Position numbers and translations under genes: made by a program. Below are positions 22,347 to 25,088 of a stretch of 25,088 bases of DNA, piece after piece; positions within the stretch are counted from its first letter, which is position 1, and the number at the start of each line of letters is the position of its first letter. Source of the DNA: an uncultured Bacilli bacterium (lineage in GTDB: Bacteria; Bacillota_I; Bacilli_A; RF39; UBA660); the NCBI GenBank assembly GCA_947627525.1, contig CANQWJ010000002.1, positions 1 through 25,088 of the forward strand, read 5' to 3'. The notes beneath the pieces were generated by a model. It had not been told where the DNA came from. It saw only the letters and a program-made list of their open reading frames with translations, and did not search any database.

Positions 22347-22679
22347 ATGGATAACAAATTTAATAATATGTTGAAAGAGTTTTTAGAAAATACTAATGCT
22401 AAAAGTGAAAAAGAATTAGATGAAAAATTACAGGAATTTATACAGAAATATAATGCTGGTGAAATAGAGTATGAAAATACAATATTAGATGATGCGTATG
22501 AACTATTAGAAAAGGCAGAAAATGCCAGCTCTAAAACACAAGCTATAAAATATGCGAAGAAAGCATATGATATGTGTCCAGCTTGCTTTGATGCATTATT
22601 ACTTCAAGTACATTTGGAAGATAATCCATTAAAAATGTGGAAGTTATTAGAAGAAGGATTAAAAGTTGAAAAAAGATAG
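22347..22679 (+). CDS. TPR-like protein, N-terminal part of a frameshifted gene
   Basis: 110 residues, mostly helical, with an A-I-K-Y-A-K-K-A-Y-D-M-C-P repeat-like helix pair of the TPR type near 65-80. The frame ends at TAG 22677-22679. Its last segment (K-M-W-K-L-L-E-E-G-L-K-V-E-K) flows directly into the next frame (K-D-R-L-K-D-E-G-Y-F) if one A is removed from the six-A run at 22669-22674. I believe both parts are one gene of about 280 residues, broken by a +1-nt change, a sequencing error, or a recoding event. Confidence 0.75.
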   Translation: MDNKFNNMLKEFLENTNAKSEKELDEKLQEFIQKYNAGEIEYENTILDDAYELLEKAENASSKTQAIKYAKKAYDMCPACFDALLLQVHLEDNPLKMWKLLEEGLKVEKR

Positions 22680-23193
22680 ATTAAAAGACGAAGGATATTT
22701 TAATAAAGATAATATTGGACATTTTTATGGAATATTTGAAACTAGACCATACATAAGAGGTCTCTTTGACAAAGCAAATTATTTAATTTTAGATGGTAAG
22801 ATGAAACAAGCTTGTGATATTTGTAAGGAAATTCTTAGATTAAATGAAAATGACAATCTAGGTGCTAGGTATGTACTTATGGCAATATATGCATTTTTAG
22901 AAGAAGAGAATTATATGCTTAAACTATATAAAAAATATCCTGAGGAACAGTTAGTGATGTTATTTCCATTATTTATACTTTATTATAAACAAGGAAATGA
23001 TGCTAAAGCCAAAGAATATTTAGATAGAATAAATAAAGCTAATCCTAATTTTATAAAATTTTTTAAAGGTACAATGAAAGAAAATAAAGATATTGAAGAA
23101 GGATATTATTCTAATGGAGATTCATCAGAAGTTATAATGTATTTTAGCCAATATGATTTTCTTATAGAAACAGTACCTGGGATAGTTTATTAA
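22666..23193 (+). CDS. TPR-like protein, C-terminal part of a frameshifted gene
   Basis: About 175 residues when read from a TTG at 22666, which has little ribosome-binding context and is probably not a true start. It carries F-E-T-R-P-Y-I-R-G near residue 25-32, then helix pairs such as L-I-L-D-G-K-M-K-Q-A and L-R-L-N-E-N-D-N-L-G-A-R-Y, typical of TPR-type or ST7-like proteins in Bacillota; E-T-R-P-Y-x-R followed by L-N-x-N-D-N is a family pattern. It continues the product of the 22347 gene in a shifted frame. Molecular role unknown; protein-protein binding is likely. Confidence 0.75.
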   Translation: MKKDRLKDEGYFNKDNIGHFYGIFETRPYIRGLFDKANYLILDGKMKQACDICKEILRLNENDNLGARYVLMAIYAFLEEENYMLKLYKKYPEEQLVMLFPLFILYYKQGNDAKAKEYLDRINKANPNFIKFFKGTMKENKDIEEGYYSNGDSSEVIMYFSQYDFLIETVPGIVY

Positions 23194-23253
23194 TATTGGA
23201 TAATGACAAAAAAAGAAATGATTAAATTTAAATATAGATGAGGGGTGTTTTTG

Positions 23254-24498
23254 ATGAATGATGATTATAGAGTTAACTATAAAGAAGTAGTTGAATTATT
23301 TGTTAGTAAAATAGTACCAGATCTTTATTTATCTGAAAAATCACCTCAATTTAACTTTGTTTTTTCAGAAGATGCTTTTGAATATTTTGAATATGTTAAA
23401 AATCATCCTTATGAAAAAAAAGGATATTGGACACCTAATATTGAAGAGAGAGATATTCAACTATTGCGTAGTAATAACCATTATGATGATGATCATCCAA
23501 CTATTTTTGTTAAAGACTATCAATACTTTTTTCAATATTTAACAGATATTGTAAATGCAACAAATAAATTTGATCGTCGTCAATTAGCTCGTAGTCTCGC
23601 TACCAACATTTTTCATTATATTTGGTTGCGTATGGGTCCAAGCGATTTTGATGACGTTGAAGAATTTTTACATAAGCAATTGGATTTTATAAGAGATAAT
23701 ACTTTTTATGAAGATTTTTATTATGACAATAATTATTTAGTTAGAATCGTAAATGTACCTTTTACTTATGAAGGATATAAAGTTAAAGCATCAATTTGTC
23801 CTAATAGTTATTATGATGAAACGACTAGACACTTGTCTTTATGTTTAGTTAGTGAAAATGGTGATAGTCATACACTTCCTAATATTGATTTTGATATTAG
23901 AAGTGAGAATGGCGAAAAAGTTTGTTATGTATATGCTGTTCAAAATGATCGTTATGAACGAATGAGAAATTCTAAAATAGAGCGAGCTATATATAAATTA
24001 AATAAAGGTGTGAAAGAGATAGAATCTAAAGAATATATAGATTATATTGAAGGAAGAAGTACTTATTATCCTGAAAATATTTCTGATGTTCATCCAAATG
24101 CTGTTTTATCACTTATCATCTTTACTGATATATTGAAAGAAAAAGGTATAAATCATATTAAAGTACCACTTCTTCAAGTGTTAAATTATGAGTATCATCA
24201 AATTTTAAGTGCAATTAATAAAGTTAATTTTCCAAGGACTTGGAATAAAGATAGTATTGAAGCTACTAAAAGCGATAATAATTTAAAGGCACAATATGAA
24301 TGGGAAAAGAATTGGTATGAACACATTGTTGATAGAGAAGATTTCATTAGTAAAAATAAGACAGAAAATTTAATAAGAAAATTTCGAAGACTATGTTTTC
24401 ATCGTCCTGATGTCCATATTCGTAATGAAGTTTTTAATGGATGTGATTATTTAGATATTACTTTGGATAAGGATAAAGTTAAAACAAAGATAGGATGA
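23254..24498 (+). CDS. Protein of unknown function, partner of a nucleotidyltransferase-like gene
   Basis: 414 residues from ATG 23254, preferred over an in-frame GTG at 23245 because GAGGGGTG (23240-23247) is the ribosome binding site. I do not recognise it. It is soluble-looking, acidic and Tyr/Asn/Asp-rich, without signal peptide or membrane segment. Segments that stand out: R-R-Q-L-A-R-S-L-A-T-N-I-F-H-Y-I-W near 110-126; a beta-rich central part (about 160-240) with H-L-S-L-C-L-V; and a C-terminal basic stretch (N-L-I-R-K-F-R-R-L-C-F-H-R) near 371-383. The next gene starts four bases after its stop, so the two products probably work together. Confidence 0.75.
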   Translation: MNDDYRVNYKEVVELFVSKIVPDLYLSEKSPQFNFVFSEDAFEYFEYVKNHPYEKKGYWTPNIEERDIQLLRSNNHYDDDHPTIFVKDYQYFFQYLTDIVNATNKFDRRQLARSLATNIFHYIWLRMGPSDFDDVEEFLHKQLDFIRDNTFYEDFYYDNNYLVRIVNVPFTYEGYKVKASICPNSYYDETTRHLSLCLVSENGDSHTLPNIDFDIRSENGEKVCYVYAVQNDRYERMRNSKIERAIYKLNKGVKEIESKEYIDYIEGRSTYYPENISDVHPNAVLSLIIFTDILKEKGINHIKVPLLQVLNYEYHQILSAINKVNFPRTWNKDSIEATKSDNNLKAQYEWEKNWYEHIVDREDFISKNKTENLIRKFRRLCFHRPDVHIRNEVFNGCDYLDITLDKDKVKTKIG

Positions 24499-24502
24499 TT
24501 TT

Positions 24503-24877
24503 ATGGAAAAGAAAGAAATAGTAAATAAATTAAATAAATTGGAAATAAATAGCGATTTATTTATGGTTATTGGTGGCGCAGCATTAGTTTTACAAGGCAT
24601 AAAAAGAGAGACTGGAGATATTGATTTGAGCTGTTCTAAAGATACTTATGACAATTTAAATTGGCCTAAAAAAATTGGCTATTTTGGAAAAGAGATAAAG
24701 TATTTTGCTGATTTTGAAATCGCTCCTTCTTTTTATGATCCTAGTCGTACTGATATTATAGAAGGTTTTAAGGTTGCTAATTTAGAAGCTTGTTATGAAT
24801 TGAAATTACTTGAAAATAAACCTAAGGATGAACAAGTTCGTTGTAAATTAAAATCTTTATTAGAAAAAAAGAAATAA
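24503..24877 (+). CDS. Small nucleotidyltransferase-fold protein (AbiEii/DUF6036-like)
   Basis: 124 residues. The start of a polymerase-beta-type nucleotidyltransferase fold is visible: V-I-G-G-A-A-L-V-L-Q-G (22-32) and, after R-E-T-G, the metal-binding D39-I-D41. A later K-L-L-E-N-K-P-K-D-E-Q (101-111) matches the Lys-Asp helix seen in AbiEii and DUF6036-type proteins. It is shorter than most AbiEii toxins (commonly over 200 residues), so it is a minimal version or a truncated one. Start ATG 24503 with AGGATGA upstream. It is coupled to the preceding unknown gene. A toxin, RNA-modifying or regulatory role is possible; not shown. Confidence 0.75.
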   Translation: MEKKEIVNKLNKLEINSDLFMVIGGAALVLQGIKRETGDIDLSCSKDTYDNLNWPKKIGYFGKEIKYFADFEIAPSFYDPSRTDIIEGFKVANLEACYELKLLENKPKDEQVRCKLKSLLEKKK

Positions 24878-24900
24878 CATTTCATTATGAAATGTTTTTT
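24876..24900 (+). terminator. Terminator overlapping the stop codon
   Basis: AACATTTCA (24876-24884), loop TTA, TGAAATGTT (24888-24896), T run to 24900. The left arm begins within the TAA stop of the nucleotidyltransferase-like gene. Confidence 0.8.
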
Positions 24901-24952
24901 AGTTAAAGAACCCATTTTTTTCATCTTCATATATTAGTAGTAGGAGGATGAA

Positions 24953-25088
24953 ATGAATTACGATTATCAGTATGGAAATCAATTCTATAACTATTATGAT
25001 CCATTAGGTATTCAAAGTAAAGAGTATGAGATCATGGCACCGGAACAATCACAGCCGATGCAACCGGGAATGGAATATTTAATGAATC
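24953..25088 (+). CDS. Start of a Tyr/Gln-rich hypothetical protein, cut by window end
   Basis: Open from ATG 24953 to the window end (45 codons visible), with a perfect AGGAGG (24942-24947) five bases before the start. The visible part is rich in Tyr, Asn, Gln and Met (M-N-Y-D-Y-Q-Y-G-N-Q-F-Y-N-Y-Y) with a Pro/Gln/Met stretch following. No signal peptide. The composition recalls small coat-like or low-complexity proteins, but too little is seen to assign it. No clear promoter was found in the 50 bases before it. Confidence 0.6.
   Translation, partial: MNYDYQYGNQFYNYYDPLGIQSKEYEIMAPEQSQPMQPGMEYLMN

Noticed and set aside
23357..23542. Plus-strand frame inside the 23254 gene
   Set aside because: Very AT-rich, Met/Ile/Leu-biased shadow frame within a longer convincing gene.

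Overview
This is an AT-rich (roughly 30% G+C by eye) stretch in which every convincing gene lies on the + strand. Compact operons are separated by short hairpin-plus-T-run terminators and start at TATAAT-type promoters, often with an extended TGn -10. Start codons follow AGGAGG/AAGGAG-like ribosome binding sites. TGA is a real stop: several genes end in it, and prfB (release factor 2) keeps its programmed frameshift at an in-frame TGA, so the code is the standard bacterial one and not the Mycoplasma code. FtsEX with a catalytically complete M23 hydrolase indicates a walled cell. Together this suggests a Bacillota/Bacilli-type host, perhaps a reduced gut lineage near Erysipelotrichales or RF39. 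The taxon is an inference.

Layout. 1-225: inverted repeat, terminator and a strong promoter. 226-4839: an operon of seven tandem, divergent paralogs of about 215 residues, an unrecognised family with a variable middle and a strongly conserved C-terminal block, closed by one terminator. 4957-6360: a DcuC/YfcC-like membrane transporter. 6454-8625: a ClpC-like AAA+ protein with an intact first ATPase ring and a decayed second one. 8700-11460: prfB with +1 frameshift, followed by two YitT-type membrane proteins. 11566-14364: ftsE, ftsX and a secreted coiled-coil M23 peptidase, a divisome hydrolase module. 14486-14990: two small zinc-ribbon paralogs. 15051-16960: Apt-like phosphoribosyltransferase, NrtR-like Nudix regulator and a Nudix hydrolase, probably a nucleotide or NAD-linked operon. 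17145-18995: AMP-forming acyl-CoA ligase behind a structured leader. 19056-21389: 7TM hybrid histidine kinase with receiver and Hpt domains. 21431-22180: a mono-ADP-ribosyltransferase-like protein. 22347-23193: a TPR-like gene split by a one-base frameshift. 23254-24877: an unknown protein coupled to a small nucleotidyltransferase-fold protein. 24953-end: start of a Tyr/Gln-rich protein cut by the window edge.

The most unusual material is the seven-paralog array, the half-dead ClpC-like protein, and the accessory-looking right end (ADP-ribosyltransferase, split TPR gene, unknown plus nucleotidyltransferase pair). I see no rRNA, tRNA, CRISPR array, transposase or phage structural gene.
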